Shown here: in pieces, positions 42,300-52,795 of the stretch
How positions within the stretch are numbered: position 1 is the first letter of the stretch
How the letters are laid out: every line of letters begins with the position of its first letter
Source of the DNA: an uncultured Bacteroidota bacterium
Lineage (GTDB): Bacteria; Bacteroidota; Bacteroidia; Bacteroidales; P3
Reading direction: 5' to 3'
Assembly: GCA_902774845.1 (NCBI GenBank)
Contig: CACYJU010000006.1
Location: 124,001-188,000, forward strand
Length of the DNA stretch: 64,000 bases
Program-made: the position numbers and the translations under genes
The notes under the pieces: model-generated
The model's database searches: none
Seen by the model: only the letters and a program-made list of their open reading frames with translations
Told to the model about the DNA's origin: nothing

Positions 42300-44228
42300 T
42301 TGAAACTCTCTATAGTCATCGTCAACTACAACGTCCGGTTCTTTCTGGAGCAATGCCTGGAATCGGTCTACAGTTCGCAGCTGAAGTGCGACGCTGGCGA
42401 GCTGGAGTTGGAAGTCTATGTCGTAGACAACGACTCGGTGGACGACTCGGTGGCGATGGTGCGTGAGAGGTTCCCTCAGGTGAAGATTATCGAAAACAAA
42501 GAGAATGTAGGCTTTGCCCGAGCGAACAACCAAGCGTTGAGGGAGATTATAGATGCGTGCCCGCACATGGGAGATGGTAGTGGCCAGTATGTGCTGCTGC
42601 TCAACCCCGACACACTGGTAGAACACGACACCTTCGCGCGCTGTGTCGACTTCATCACCACCCACCCCGACTGTGGGGCGCTGGGAGTGAAGATGGTGGA
42701 CGGCAAAGGACGCTACCTAAAAGAGAGCAAACGCGGCTTTCCCACCCCCGCCGCTTCGTTCTACAAACTTTCGGGCCTAATAAAGCTGTTTCCCCATTCG
42801 AAAAAGGTTGCTGCCTACTACATGGGGCACCTGCCAGACAACCAGACGGCTGAAATCGAGATACTTCCTGGTGCATTTATCATGACCACCGTCGAAGCGC
42901 TGGAAAAGGTGGGATTGCTCGACGAAAGCTACTTCATGTACGGCGAAGACATCGACTTCTCGTGGCGGTTCATCCTGGCCGGCTATAAAAACTACTACCT
43001 TCCAGAGACACGCATCATCCACTACAAAGGCGAGAGCACAAAGAAGGCCAGCATGAACTATGTCTACACCTTCTACAACGCTATGTCGATATTCTCGAAA
43101 CGCTATTTCAAAGGCAGCCACGCAGCGATATACAGCATGCTGATCCATATCGCCATCTGGCTGAGGGCAGGACTCTCGTTCTTGAAACGTATTGTAAGCC
43201 GCATACTGCTGCCTTTGGCCGACTTCTGTGTGGCCTATCTCGGATTCCTTGTCATAAAAAACCTGTGGTCACGACATCTGGGCGACGAGGTGAACTACTA
43301 CCCTGCCGAATACACCTACGCAGTATTGCCTATCTACATAATAGTGCTGATGATTTCCACCTGGCTCAACGGCGGTTACGACAAGCCACTGAAACACACC
43401 CGTATAGTAAAAGGTATGGTGATAGGTGCGACGGCTCTGCTGGTTTTTTATTCGCTCCTCGACGAGACCCAACGCTACTCGCGTGCGATTCTGCTGCTGG
43501 GGGCGTTGTGGACGACGCTCACCACTATAGGGATAAGAGCCCTGCTTACCGCCATCGGGGTTGAAGGATTCCAAAGCCGGAAGAAAAGGACAGCCATCGT
43601 GGTGGGCAGTGAGGCTGAATGCCAACGGGCAGAGAGACTCTACAACCAATCGGGGATGCAGGGCAAGAAGATAGTACAGCTCAATCCCGCCGACAGCAGA
43701 CACCTCAATGAACTAATACACATCCACCGCGCAGACGAGGTGGTTTTCTGCGGACGTGACCTTACGACAGCCGACATCATAAACCTGATGAGCCAGAAAG
43801 CACCGCGTAATGTCGACTACAAGATCGTGCCCTCCGAGAGCGACTTCGTAATAGGAAGCAACAGCATAAGCAGTCCTGAAGACCTTTACAGCGAAGAGCT
43901 CAACACCGTCAACTCCCCAATGAACCGACGCAACAAACGTCTGTTCGACTTCTCGTCGGCAATACTGATCCTCCTCGCCTCCCCCATACTGTTCTGGTTC
44001 CAGAAGAACAAGAGCCGCTTTTACAAAGACCTCTTCACCGTGCTGATTGGCCGCAAGAGCTGGGTAGGCGACAACGGTATCTTTTCTCCCGCCGACTTAA
44101 TCAAGCAGTCAGCCGAAAGCGGACAGCAGGCAGCAGGGAGCAATCAGGCAATCAACCTCCGCTATTCTCGCAACTACCATCTCTCAACCGACATGATTAT
44201 CCTTTGGAAAAACCTTTTAAAGATATGA
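42300..44228 (+). CDS. GT2 glycosyltransferase fused to a polyprenyl-glycosylphosphotransferase-like domain
   Basis: The 642-aa protein has a TTG start one base after topA. Residues 1-260 are a GT2 domain (KLSIVIVNYNVRFFLEQCL, VDNDSVDDS, YVLLLNPDT, YGEDIDFSWRF). About 270-400 are membrane helices. About 420-530 resemble the nucleotide-binding-like region of WbaP/WcaJ relatives. RLFDFSSAILILLASPILFWF and VLIGRKSWVG then match the start and middle of a bacterial sugar-transferase domain, but the catalytic stretch looks shortened. A KQSAESGQQAAGSNQAIN stretch and IDACPHMGDGSG (near residue 90) are word-derived insertions. It probably acts in surface polysaccharide assembly. Confidence 0.82.
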   Translation: MKLSIVIVNYNVRFFLEQCLESVYSSQLKCDAGELELEVYVVDNDSVDDSVAMVRERFPQVKIIENKENVGFARANNQALREIIDACPHMGDGSGQYVLLLNPDTLVEHDTFARCVDFITTHPDCGALGVKMVDGKGRYLKESKRGFPTPAASFYKLSGLIKLFPHSKKVAAYYMGHLPDNQTAEIEILPGAFIMTTVEALEKVGLLDESYFMYGEDIDFSWRFILAGYKNYYLPETRIIHYKGESTKKASMNYVYTFYNAMSIFSKRYFKGSHAAIYSMLIHIAIWLRAGLSFLKRIVSRILLPLADFCVAYLGFLVIKNLWSRHLGDEVNYYPAEYTYAVLPIYIIVLMISTWLNGGYDKPLKHTRIVKGMVIGATALLVFYSLLDETQRYSRAILLLGALWTTLTTIGIRALLTAIGVEGFQSRKKRTAIVVGSEAECQRAERLYNQSGMQGKKIVQLNPADSRHLNELIHIHRADEVVFCGRDLTTADIINLMSQKAPRNVDYKIVPSESDFVIGSNSISSPEDLYSEELNTVNSPMNRRNKRLFDFSSAILILLASPILFWFQKNKSRFYKDLFTVLIGRKSWVGDNGIFSPADLIKQSAESGQQAAGSNQAINLRYSRNYHLSTDMIILWKNLLKI

Positions 44229-44920
44229 AACGAACCATTATTTTAACGTTCCTGCTATTCCTCGTCACCGCAGCACAAGCCCAGCGAATACACGCCTATG
44301 TCGCCGCTGGCGCCACCCTCTCTCAAGTGGAAGGTGACGAACTCAAAGGTTTCAAGAAATGGGGAGCCACCGCCGGCGTCGGCGCCATGGTTAACCTCAC
44401 AGAAAACAACCGCTGGCGTATGGGCATTGAAGCCGACTTCGCTCAACGCGGCTTTCGCAACAACATCAAACGCAAAGATACTTACGTTACCTCCCTCACT
44501 CTCAACTATGTCGACATACCCATCACCTTCCACTTCCACGATACAAAAGGCGGACTGACTGTGGGTGCCGGTTTCCTATACGGCCGTCTCGTTCAGCAAC
44601 CTCATGGGACTCTTGAATATCCAAGCACTTTTATTCCCGACACCATCAATATGGAGTTCAGAAAGAACGACCTCGCCGTACTGCTTGACCTCCGGTTTAC
44701 AGTTTGGCGCGGTCTGCAACTAAACCTTCGTTGGCAATATTCCGTGATCCCAATAAAAGATCCATGGAAATTCACTCAATACAACGACGGAACAACTCAG
44801 CCCGATGTATGGGAAAACAAAAAAATCCACAACAACTCCATCTCCGCTCGTCTGATATATGAATTTGGAACCAATGACGACGGTGTTGTAGGTCGCAAAG
44901 CAAAAAAACGCAAACGGTGA
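44225..44920 (+). CDS. outer-membrane beta-barrel (PorT-like fold) protein
   Basis: The ATG at 44225 overlaps the stop of the glycosyltransferase (ATGA). The protein is 231 aa with a signal peptide ending TAAQAQ. Repeated amphipathic strands follow (IHAYVAAGATLSQVEGDELKGFKKWGATAGVGAMV, MGIEADFAQRGFRNN, TLNYVDIPITFHF, LTVGAGFLYGRLV), which is the Bacteroidota OMP_b-brl_2 pattern. A basic tail (GRKAKKRKR) ends it. The role is not evident. The tight coupling to glycosyltransferase and coaD genes may be only operonic. Confidence 0.8.
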   Translation: MKRTIILTFLLFLVTAAQAQRIHAYVAAGATLSQVEGDELKGFKKWGATAGVGAMVNLTENNRWRMGIEADFAQRGFRNNIKRKDTYVTSLTLNYVDIPITFHFHDTKGGLTVGAGFLYGRLVQQPHGTLEYPSTFIPDTINMEFRKNDLAVLLDLRFTVWRGLQLNLRWQYSVIPIKDPWKFTQYNDGTTQPDVWENKKIHNNSISARLIYEFGTNDDGVVGRKAKKRKR

Positions 44921-45396
44921 GACGCATAGCACTTTTTCCTGGTTCGTTCGACCCCTTCACCGATGGCCATGAGGCTCTTGTGAGGAGAGCGTTGGCAATC
45001 TTTGACCAAATAATCATCGCCGTAGGCGTCAACAGCGACAAACAGTACATGTTCTCTGTCGACGAACGCGTAGACATGATTGAGAAACGGTTCGCCGATG
45101 ACTCTCAAATAAAGGTGGTGAGCTACAGTGACATGACCGTCGACTGCTGCCGACGTGAGGGTGCCGGCTTTATACTGCGCGGAGTTCGCGACACCAAAGA
45201 TTTCGAATATGAGCAGACCGTCGCCGCCGTCAACCGCAACCTCGCTCCCGAAATAGACACCGTCCTTCTCCTCTCCGACCTTGAATACAAAGATATAAGC
45301 AGCACAGTTGAACGGGAAAGGCTGAGGCATTCCACTCACACATTAACGCACTCAAGCATTCATCTTGGACCTCTCAACCGACATATCATATCTTAA
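44917..45396 (+). CDS. coaD: phosphopantetheine adenylyltransferase
   Basis: The 159-aa enzyme has a GTG start overlapping the previous stop (GTGA). It converts 4'-phosphopantetheine and ATP to dephospho-CoA. RRIALFPGSFDPFTDGHEALV carries the T/HxGH nucleotidyltransferase motif, and LRGVRDTKDFEYEQTVAAVNR is the substrate region. After DISST the expected ending (VRELxxFxxDVSxFVP) is missing. Instead it reads ERLRHSTHTLTHSSIHLGP, encoded by an ATTAACGCACTCAAGC-type word array, and overlaps recG by 32 bp. The enzyme may still fold, since only the last helix is affected. Confidence 0.88.
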   Translation: MRRIALFPGSFDPFTDGHEALVRRALAIFDQIIIAVGVNSDKQYMFSVDERVDMIEKRFADDSQIKVVSYSDMTVDCCRREGAGFILRGVRDTKDFEYEQTVAAVNRNLAPEIDTVLLLSDLEYKDISSTVERERLRHSTHTLTHSSIHLGPLNRHIIS

Positions 45397-47455
45397 AGGC
45401 GTCGGGCCACAGAAAGCACAAACGCTCGGTCGTGAGTTGAGCATCTTCACCTACGAAGACCTACTCAACTACTTCCCGTTCAGATATGTCGACCGCTCCG
45501 TCGTGAGCCGTGTAAGCGAGATAGACCCCGAAAAAGACTATGTCGTCCTTCGTGGTACCATCTCCAACATGCAGACCGTCACCAACGGTCGTAACGTGCG
45601 ACTCACAGCTCAGTTCCGCGATATGAGCGGCACACTTGACCTCGTGTGGTTCCAGGGAGTCAACTGGATTCGCGACAGCCTCAAACCCAACACACTCTAT
45701 CTTGTCATGGGCAAGGTGACCGCCTATGGCAGTGCCCTCCAGATAGCTCATCCAGATATCGAGCTCGCATCGCAGGAAGAGCGAGCCCTCTCCCACCCTT
45801 TCATCCCCATCTACTCAACCACCGAGAAGTGCAAAGCCAAAGGTCTCAACCCTAAAGGCATAGGCCGCCTCGTCGAGACACTCCTCTCTCAGATAAAAGG
45901 AACCCTGTCGGAGACCTTGCCTGCCGACATCCGCCAACGTTACCGCCTTATGGGTCGAGAAGCAGCCCTTTCCAACATCCACTTCCCGAAGAACAGCAGC
46001 CTCCTCGCTGAAGCAACTCGACGTCTCAAGTTTGAAGAACTATTTTCCATGCAACTCGACTACCAGTACTCTCGCTCTCTGCGGCTCAACCAGTCTCAGG
46101 GTCGCGTCTTCTCTACCATCGGCGAGTACTTCAACCGCTTCTACAATGAAAAACTACCCTTCGAACTGACACGCGCACAGAAACGTGTGATAAAAGAGAT
46201 ACGCTCCGACCTCAAGAGCGGTCGCCAGATGAACCGACTGCTGCAAGGCGATGTAGGCAGCGGAAAGACCATCGTCGCACTCTTCTCCATGCTCATCGCC
46301 CTCGACAACCAATGTCAGGCTTGCTTGATGGCACCCACCGAGATCCTCGCCAACCAGCACTACAACTCCATCAGCCGTCTCACCGAAGGGCTCGGCTTAC
46401 GGGTCGAACTGCTTACCGGCAGCATGAAACCATCTCAGAAGAAGAAAATAAAAGCGCTCCTCGCCATCGGCGACATCGACATCCTCATTGGCACCCACGC
46501 ACTTATTGAGGACGATGTCGTCTTCAGCCAGCTCGGCCTTGTGGTCATCGACGAGCAACACCGTTTCGGAGTCAAGCAACGTGCCAAGCTGTGGGCGAAA
46601 AACGCCATCCCTCCCCATATACTCGTCATGACTGCCACCCCCATACCTCGTACACTTGCCATGACCCTCTATGCCGACCTCGAATGTTCCGTCATCGACG
46701 AGCTACCTCCTGGACGGCACCCCATTCAGACTCTCCACTCCACAGATGCCCACCGGCTGCGGCTTTTCGGATTCATGAGAGAGCAGATAGCCCTCGGCCG
46801 GCAGGTCTACGTCGTCTACCCTCTCATTAACGAATCTGAAAAAAGCGACCTCAAAGACCTCATGGACGGCTATGAGAGCATACGACGTGCCTTCCCTCTG
46901 CCTCAGTATGGCGTCAGCATCCTGCACGGACAGATGCCACCAGAGGCTAAAGACTTTGAGATGCAACACTTCAAGAGCGGCGAAAACCAAATAATGGTCT
47001 CCACCACCGTCATCGAAGTCGGCGTCGACGTACCCAACGCCACAGTAATGGTTATCGAGAACGCCGAACGTTTCGGACTCTCCCAGCTGCACCAGCTACG
47101 AGGTCGTGTCGGTCGCGGCGCCGAGCAGTCTTACTGCATCCTTATGACCAAAGACAACCTCTCCTCCTCTGCCCGCGAGAGGATCCAAACCATGTGTTCC
47201 ACTAACGATGGATTCCGTATCGCCGAGGCCGACCTTCGGTTACGCGGCCCAGGAGACATTCAAGGTCTCCAGCAGAGCGGCATGCTCGAGTTCAAACTTG
47301 CCGACATCGTAGACGACGAACCTATGGTGAAAGCCACCCGAGACGAAGTGCGCCGTATCCTAGAATATGACCCACGGCTCGAAACACCAGACAACCACAT
47401 GCTCAAAAAAAGAGTACAGAAGACCGTACATATCGAATGGAATAAAATATCGTAA
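45365..47455 (+). CDS. recG: ATP-dependent DNA helicase RecG
   Basis: The 696-aa enzyme has a TTG start (MDLSTDISYLKGVGPQKAQTLG) inside the coaD end. RecG reverses stalled replication forks. It has an N-terminal wedge/OB domain (about 50-200), Walker A LLQGDVGSGKTIVAL, motif II VVIDEQHRFGVKQR, motif III MTATPIPRTLAMT, and motif VI LHQLRGRVGRG. The TRG motif region is intact and its length is normal. Confidence 0.95.
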   Translation: MDLSTDISYLKGVGPQKAQTLGRELSIFTYEDLLNYFPFRYVDRSVVSRVSEIDPEKDYVVLRGTISNMQTVTNGRNVRLTAQFRDMSGTLDLVWFQGVNWIRDSLKPNTLYLVMGKVTAYGSALQIAHPDIELASQEERALSHPFIPIYSTTEKCKAKGLNPKGIGRLVETLLSQIKGTLSETLPADIRQRYRLMGREAALSNIHFPKNSSLLAEATRRLKFEELFSMQLDYQYSRSLRLNQSQGRVFSTIGEYFNRFYNEKLPFELTRAQKRVIKEIRSDLKSGRQMNRLLQGDVGSGKTIVALFSMLIALDNQCQACLMAPTEILANQHYNSISRLTEGLGLRVELLTGSMKPSQKKKIKALLAIGDIDILIGTHALIEDDVVFSQLGLVVIDEQHRFGVKQRAKLWAKNAIPPHILVMTATPIPRTLAMTLYADLECSVIDELPPGRHPIQTLHSTDAHRLRLFGFMREQIALGRQVYVVYPLINESEKSDLKDLMDGYESIRRAFPLPQYGVSILHGQMPPEAKDFEMQHFKSGENQIMVSTTVIEVGVDVPNATVMVIENAERFGLSQLHQLRGRVGRGAEQSYCILMTKDNLSSSARERIQTMCSTNDGFRIAEADLRLRGPGDIQGLQQSGMLEFKLADIVDDEPMVKATRDEVRRILEYDPRLETPDNHMLKKRVQKTVHIEWNKIS

Positions 47456-47520
47456 AACAAAATATTTTTATATATTTGTCGTTACTACTCAAAAAAGAAA
47501 ACTCTCATAAATCATTTATT

Positions 47521-47985
47521 ATGAAAAAGATATTTGCACTTTTAGCTGTACTTCTGGCTTTTCAGGCCGGAGTTTATGCTCAAAAACCAAAGACCGTTGC
47601 TGAACAGGATGTTCCCGAACGTTATGTGAAAGACTTCCAGCGTCAGGCTCCGGATGTGAAAAACGTGGTGTGGACCACCGAGGGATCAGACATCTACAAG
47701 GTGTCGTTCGACAACGGTGACCTGAAGCAGTCGTTCCGCTTCACCCCAAAAGGTATGGAAACCCGCTGGGCCGTTGACGCCAAATACACCCCACAGGCCA
47801 TAAAAGACACCATGGCTCACAAATACAAAAAATACAAAGTACGTGAGCTCAACGTGCTGAACGTGAAGAACCACTCCAGCTACGAGGTGCGCATAAGCCT
47901 CTCAAAGAAGAAAGACAAATCACCCAAGGTACTCACCTTCGAGACCGACGGCAAGTTCATTGACGAGATGGAACCGCTGCTGTAA
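47521..47985 (+). CDS. periplasmic PepSY-like (DUF2874-type) protein
   Basis: From ATG 47521 the protein is 154 aa with a signal peptide ending GVYAQ. VPERYVKDFQRQAPDVKNVVW and YKVSFDNGDLKQSFRFTPKGMETRW show the two repeated beta-alpha units of BLIP-like PepSY relatives common in Bacteroidota (putative protease-inhibitor fold). The function is unknown. It lies 65 bp after recG and before a strong terminator, so it may be the last operon gene. Confidence 0.78.
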   Translation: MKKIFALLAVLLAFQAGVYAQKPKTVAEQDVPERYVKDFQRQAPDVKNVVWTTEGSDIYKVSFDNGDLKQSFRFTPKGMETRWAVDAKYTPQAIKDTMAHKYKKYKVRELNVLNVKNHSSYEVRISLSKKKDKSPKVLTFETDGKFIDEMEPLL

Positions 47986-48006
47986 GTTCGTTGAGAATTA
48001 AAAGTC

Positions 48007-48043
48007 AGAGGGGGCGCACGGATGTGCGCCCCCTCTCTTTTTG
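48007..48043. terminator. strong intrinsic terminator between convergent operons
   Basis: AGAGGGGGCGCAC and GTGCGCCCCCTCT form a perfect 13-bp stem with a GGAT loop, followed by CTTTTTG. It serves the topA operon and probably secA from the other side. Confidence 0.92.
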
Positions 48044-48059
48044 TCCCTACTCTTGCAGG

Positions 48060-51000
48060 TTATGCATCGGCGACATTGCGGCCGTGACAGTTCTTATATT
48101 TCTTTCCGCTACCGCAGGGGCACGGGTCGTTACGACCAACCTTCTTCTCAACATGCACCGGCTGAGGCTTCTCCTTGGGCGAGGTGCGCTGGTTGAGAAC
48201 CTGATCCTCACGTGAGGTCTTGAGATTGCGGTCATCGCTACGCTGCTGACGAGCCTCATGCATATCGCTGTCCTCCTTGATTGGCAGACTTGCACGAATG
48301 AGGAACGACGAGATGTCGCGGTTGATGTTAAGCAACATCGACTCGAAGAGGTTGAAAGACTCCTGCTTGTAGATAACCAGCGGGTCTTTCTGCTCGTAAG
48401 CGGCATTCTGTACCGACGTCTTCAGGTCGTCGAGCTCGCGCAGGTGCTCTTTCCAGTAGTCATCGATGATAGCGAGGGTGATGTTCTTCTCAATCGAGAG
48501 CTGTATCTCTCGGCCTTTGTTCTCATACGACTTCTTAACCGGCGTGACAACCTGCATGGTCTTCTTGCCGTCAGTGATGGGGAACACGACATTTATATAA
48601 CGGGTGTTCTCGTAGATATTTTTGATGAACGGGAAGGCGAGGTCGCCTATGCGCTGCATACGCTCCTTATAGGTTGAATAGACGTTGTTGTAGAGCATCG
48701 TCACAACCTCGTCGTAGCGCATATTGTAGAACTCTTTCTCGCTGATGGGCACATCCATTGCGAAGATCTTCATCATCTCCATCTTGAAGCCCTCGTAGTC
48801 GTGAGCCTCGTATGCGTCGGAGAAGATGAGGTCGCAGGTGTCGTAGAACATGTTCGATATGTCTATCGACAGACGGTCGCCATAGAGGGCGTTACGACGT
48901 TTGTTGTAGATGACGGTACGCTGGTTATTCATCACGTCGTCATACTCAAGCAGGCGCTTACGCATGCCGAAGTTGTTCTCCTCGACCTTCTTCTGGGCGC
49001 GCTCCACAGCTTTGGTGATCATGCTGTGCTGAATCACTTCGCCCTCCTGAAGTCCCATACGGTCCATCACTTTGGCGATACGCTCGGCACCGAAGAGACG
49101 CATGAGGTCATCCTCGAGCGAGACGAAGAAGAGCGAACTACCGGGGTCACCTTGACGACCGGCACGACCACGCAGCTGACGGTCAACACGACGGCTCTCG
49201 TGACGCTCGGTGCCGATGATGGCAAGACCACCAGCCTCCTTGACTCCGCCCTTGAGCTTGATATCGGTACCACGACCAGCCATGTTGGTGGCGATGGTTA
49301 CACGACCGGCTTCACCGGCTTCCGCCACGATGTCAGCCTCTTTCTTATGCAGCTTGGCGTTCAACACATTGTGCGGGATGTGTCGCATCTTGAGCATCTT
49401 ACTCAAAAGCTCAGATGTCTCTACCGAAGTGGTACCCACAAGCACAGGTCTCCCCTGCCCTATCAAACGCTCCACTTCTGCAATGACGGCAGTGAACTTC
49501 TCTCGCTTGGTGCGATAGATGAGGTCGTCCATATCGATACGAGCGATAGGACGGTTGGTCGGGATGACCACCACATCGAGCTTGTAGATATTCCAGAACT
49601 CGCCAGCTTCCGTTTCAGCGGTACCGGTCATACCGGCGAGCTTCTTGTACATACGGAAATAGTTCTGCAAGGTGATGGTGGCGTAGGTCTGAGTGGCAGC
49701 CTCCACCTTGGCGTTCTCTTTCGCCTCGACAGCCTGGTGCAAGCCGTCGCTCCAACGGCGGCCTTCCATCACACGACCCGTCTGCTCGTCAACAATCTTC
49801 ACCTGATTGTCCTCGGTGACAATATAGTCAACATCGCGCTCAAAAAGCGTGTAGGCCTTCAGCAACTGGTCAACCGTGTGCACACGGTCGCTCTGGATAG
49901 CGAAGTTGTTGTATATTTCCTCTTTCCTGGCAGCCAGCTCTTCCGGCGAGAGGCCAGAGTGTTCAGCTTCGGCGATCTCGCTTCCGATGTCAGGCAGCTG
50001 GTAGAACTTGGGGTTCTCGCCCATCTTCGCCAGCTCGTCCATACCCTTGTCGGTAAGCTCGCAGGTGCGCTGCTTCTCGTCGATGACGAAGTAGAGCTCG
50101 TCGTCGATGATGTGCATATACTTGTTCTGTTCCTGCATGTAGAAGTTCTCCGTATGTTGGAGCAAAGCTTTCACACCCGTTTCCGACAGGAACTTGATGA
50201 GGGCCTTGTTTTTCGGCAAACCGCGGTAGGCACGGAGCAAGAGTTTAGCTCCCTCCTCCTCCGGTTTCGGGTTGGGGTTCTCGGCAATGAGTTTCTTCGC
50301 CTCGGCGAGAATCTGCGTCACTAGAGTGCGCTGCTTGCCATAGAGGGTCTCGATGACAGGTTTGAAGCGGTTGTACTCCTGCTCGTCGTCGCCCTTGCCC
50401 GTGGGGCCGCTGATGATAAGAGGCGTACGAGCATCGTCGATGAGCACCGAGTCAACCTCGTCAACTATAGCATAGTTGTGCGAGCGCTGCACCAGCTCGT
50501 CGGGGTTGCGGCTCATGTTGTCACGCAGGTAGTCGAAACCAAACTCGTTGTTGGTGCCGTAGGTGATGTCGCAGTTGTATGCACGCTTACGCTCGTCGCT
50601 GTGAGGTTCATATTTGTCGATGCAGTCAACGGTGAGGCCGTGGAACTCGAACAGCATGCCCATCCACTCGGAGTCACGCTTGGCAAGGTAGTCGTTGACG
50701 GTGACCACGTGGACACCTTTGCCCGGCAGAGCATTAAGATAGACAGGCAGCGTAGCGACGAGAGTCTTACCCTCACCCGTTGCCATCTCAGCGATTTTTC
50801 CGCTGTGGAGCACCGTACCGCCTATGAGCTGCACGTCGTAGTGGACCATATCCCACTTTATCTCGTTACCGCCAGCCATCCAGTGGTTCTTGTAGTAGGC
50901 CTTGTCGCCCTCGATGTTGACGCTGTCGCGGGTGGCGCTGAGGTCGCGGTCGTGGTCGGTGGCAGTCACCTCCACCACCTCGTTCTCGGCAAAGCGGCGT

Positions 51001-51356
51001 GCGGTCTCCTTCACCACAGAGAAAGCCTCCGGCAGGATGGCGTCAAGCACCTTCTGCGTCTTTTCGTAGGAGGTCTTTTCGAGATGTTCTATGCGTTTAT
51101 ACAACTCCTGTTTTTCTTCGACAGGCATGTCGTATTCGTTCTCAATACGCTCTTTCAGCTGTGCCAGCTCTGTCTCCTCCGCCTCTATCTCCTTGCGGAT
51201 ACGCTCTTTGAATTCGAGGGTCTTGGCGCGCAGTTGGTCGTTGGTTAGTTCGTGGATTTGCGGATACGCCTTGAGGCAGGCATCCAGGTAGGGTTTCACC
51301 TCTTTGAGGTCGCGATCGGCCTTCGTGCCGAATAATTTTGAAAGAAAACTTGCCAT
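48060..51356 (-). CDS. secA: preprotein translocase ATPase SecA
   Basis: The 1098-aa motor drives Sec export at SecYEG. Walker A is [14 protein letters not shown] and the DEAD-like box is [16 protein letters not shown]. The helicase C domain has [11 protein letters not shown] and [12 protein letters not shown]. The C-terminal SEC-C zinc motif is [20 protein letters not shown]. It is longer than E. coli SecA (901 aa), as is usual in Bacteroidota, which carry insertions in the NBD and PPXD. It is 21 bp downstream of the aminotransferase gene. Confidence 0.97.
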   Translation of the reverse strand: MASFLSKLFGTKADRDLKEVKPYLDACLKAYPQIHELTNDQLRAKTLEFKERIRKEIEAEETELAQLKERIENEYDMPVEEKQELYKRIEHLEKTSYEKTQKVLDAILPEAFSVVKETARRFAENEVVEVTATDHDRDLSATRDSVNIEGDKAYYKNHWMAGGNEIKWDMVHYDVQLIGGTVLHSGKIAEMATGEGKTLVATLPVYLNALPGKGVHVVTVNDYLAKRDSEWMGMLFEFHGLTVDCIDKYEPHSDERKRAYNCDITYGTNNEFGFDYLRDNMSRNPDELVQRSHNYAIVDEVDSVLIDDARTPLIISGPTGKGDDEQEYNRFKPVIETLYGKQRTLVTQILAEAKKLIAENPNPKPEEEGAKLLLRAYRGLPKNKALIKFLSETGVKALLQHTENFYMQEQNKYMHIIDDELYFVIDEKQRTCELTDKGMDELAKMGENPKFYQLPDIGSEIAEAEHSGLSPEELAARKEEIYNNFAIQSDRVHTVDQLLKAYTLFERDVDYIVTEDNQVKIVDEQTGRVMEGRRWSDGLHQAVEAKENAKVEAATQTYATITLQNYFRMYKKLAGMTGTAETEAGEFWNIYKLDVVVIPTNRPIARIDMDDLIYRTKREKFTAVIAEVERLIGQGRPVLVGTTSVETSELLSKMLKMRHIPHNVLNAKLHKKEADIVAEAGEAGRVTIATNMAGRGTDIKLKGGVKEAGGLAIIGTERHESRRVDRQLRGRAGRQGDPGSSLFFVSLEDDLMRLFGAERIAKVMDRMGLQEGEVIQHSMITKAVERAQKKVEENNFGMRKRLLEYDDVMNNQRTVIYNKRRNALYGDRLSIDISNMFYDTCDLIFSDAYEAHDYEGFKMEMMKIFAMDVPISEKEFYNMRYDEVVTMLYNNVYSTYKERMQRIGDLAFPFIKNIYENTRYINVVFPITDGKKTMQVVTPVKKSYENKGREIQLSIEKNITLAIIDDYWKEHLRELDDLKTSVQNAAYEQKDPLVIYKQESFNLFESMLLNINRDISSFLIRASLPIKEDSDMHEARQQRSDDRNLKTSREDQVLNQRTSPKEKPQPVHVEKKVGRNDPCPCGSGKKYKNCHGRNVADA

Positions 51357-51377
51357 TATAGTGTTTGGTATTACATG

Positions 51378-52691
51378 CTATTTCACAGGGTGGTCGGCGT
51401 GGAATTTCTCCAGACGCTCTTTCAGGTCGGGGAACTGGTCGCGCTGCACCAAGGCCACACAGGCGCGGATGCCCTGCTTGTGCGAACCCGTGATGTCGAG
51501 TGCGATGGCGCTCACGCCGTAGCGGATAAGTTCGTTGAGCAGGTCAACGCCTTCCATACCGGGATAGCAGAAGGTGAAGTAGAATCCGTCGCCGATGTCC
51601 TCGCCCATATCCTTGTCATATACGATATAGAAGCCGTTGTCGGTGAAGAGCTTCTTCATGATGCCAGCCTTCTCGCCGTATTCCTTGATGTCCTGCACGA
51701 AGTTGAAGGTGCCGTCGTTGGCGCCTTTGAGCATTGCCGCCATAGCGTACTGCACCGAATGGGCAGTACCGCTCGAGAGACAGTAGAGGGTGCCGAAGAT
51801 AAGGGCGCGCCCAAGCTGCGTCTGGCTGTAGTAACGTGCCAGATCGGGGCACTCCATATTGTAGAGCATAGGGCTGCATATCATCATGGCGATACGCTCG
51901 CCAGCATAGCTGAAACTCTTAGAGCCCGAAATCATAAGCACATAGCGGTCGGTGTATTTAGCGACAGTGGGTTGGAACGGAGCCTTACCGGGAACGCTGT
52001 AATCCTTGCGGAAGTCCATTAGGAAGTAGGCGTCGTCCTCGAGCACCACCACTCCGTATTTATTCGCCATCTCGCCGATAATCTTCAGCTCGTGGTCGGT
52101 GAAGCAGAACCAGGCGGGGTTGTTGGGCGAGCTGTAGATAAGGCAAGCCACATCGCCGTCCTTCAACTCCTCTTCGAGTTTGTCGCGCAGCTTGTCACCA
52201 CGATATTCATAGACGTCGAAGGTCTTCATCGGTATGCCCAGCACGCGGCATTGCTGTTTCTGTACGGGGAAACCCGGGTCGATGAACAACACCTTGGTCT
52301 TCTTGGCGTCGTAGCGGGTCAGCGTGAGGAACGAGGCGAAGCCGGCCTGCATCGAGCCCACCGTAGGCACGCAGCAGTCGGGAGTCACGTCGATGTCGAG
52401 GAAGTTCTTCACAAAGCGGGCTGCCTCTTTCTTGAAATCGGCGGTGCCGTAGATTTCGGGATAGATGGAAGCCACACCGTTGCGGAGCGCCTCAATCTGA
52501 GCGTCCACGCCTATCTTGGGTGCGGGCAATCCGGGGATTCCCATCTCCATCTTCACGAAACGGACGCCCGTCTCGCCTTCTATGTCCTGTATCATCTTGC
52601 GCATCTCGCGGATTGACGCTTTGCCAGGATTCTTGATTTTGTTGTCGGCGGCTATGCGGTCGACAAGTTCTTTCTGTATTGGAATGTTCAT
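51378..52691 (-). CDS. PLP-dependent aminotransferase (class I/II)
   Basis: From ATG 52689-52691 (MNIPIQKELVDRIAADNK) the protein is 437 aa. It is a fold-type I enzyme with SIYPEIYGTADFKKEAARF, the N of YSSPNNPAWFCF, the D of VVLEDDAYF, and the PLP lysine in SGSKSFSYAGERIAMM. The substrate cannot be assigned. The leader (52717-52794) is a 78-bp repeat shared with the first DUF805 gene. It lies between the PorD-like gene and secA in an apparent operon. Confidence 0.9.
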   Translation of the reverse strand: MNIPIQKELVDRIAADNKIKNPGKASIREMRKMIQDIEGETGVRFVKMEMGIPGLPAPKIGVDAQIEALRNGVASIYPEIYGTADFKKEAARFVKNFLDIDVTPDCCVPTVGSMQAGFASFLTLTRYDAKKTKVLFIDPGFPVQKQQCRVLGIPMKTFDVYEYRGDKLRDKLEEELKDGDVACLIYSSPNNPAWFCFTDHELKIIGEMANKYGVVVLEDDAYFLMDFRKDYSVPGKAPFQPTVAKYTDRYVLMISGSKSFSYAGERIAMMICSPMLYNMECPDLARYYSQTQLGRALIFGTLYCLSSGTAHSVQYAMAAMLKGANDGTFNFVQDIKEYGEKAGIMKKLFTDNGFYIVYDKDMGEDIGDGFYFTFCYPGMEGVDLLNELIRYGVSAIALDITGSHKQGIRACVALVQRDQFPDLKERLEKFHADHPVK

Positions 52692-52716
52692 GATATGATA
52701 TGTTTTGTTATTTTTC

Positions 52717-52794
52717 GTGATTAGTGAATTGACAAATGTTTTTTGTGATCTGTGACCTGAAACAATCTGATTATTGCCCTGTGCGGGCACGCAC
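52717..52794 (-). repeat. 78-bp repeated leader, copy A (includes hairpin repeat at 52776-52794)
   Basis: Read on the minus strand, it begins with the 19-bp hairpin repeat directly after the PorD-like stop. It continues AATAATCAGATTGTTTCA and ends TCACTAATCAC before the aminotransferase ATG. The sequence at 61419-61497 is a near-identical copy in the same position relative to its own flanking genes. Confidence 0.9.
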
Positions 52795-52795
52795 C

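Noticed and set aside
45300..45396. Simple frameshift in coaD
   Set aside because: Neither alternative frame restores a convincing VRELxxF ending. Array replacement fits better.
48801..50324. 507-codon open frame antisense to secA
   Set aside because: Shadow frame. SecA motifs are on the other strand.
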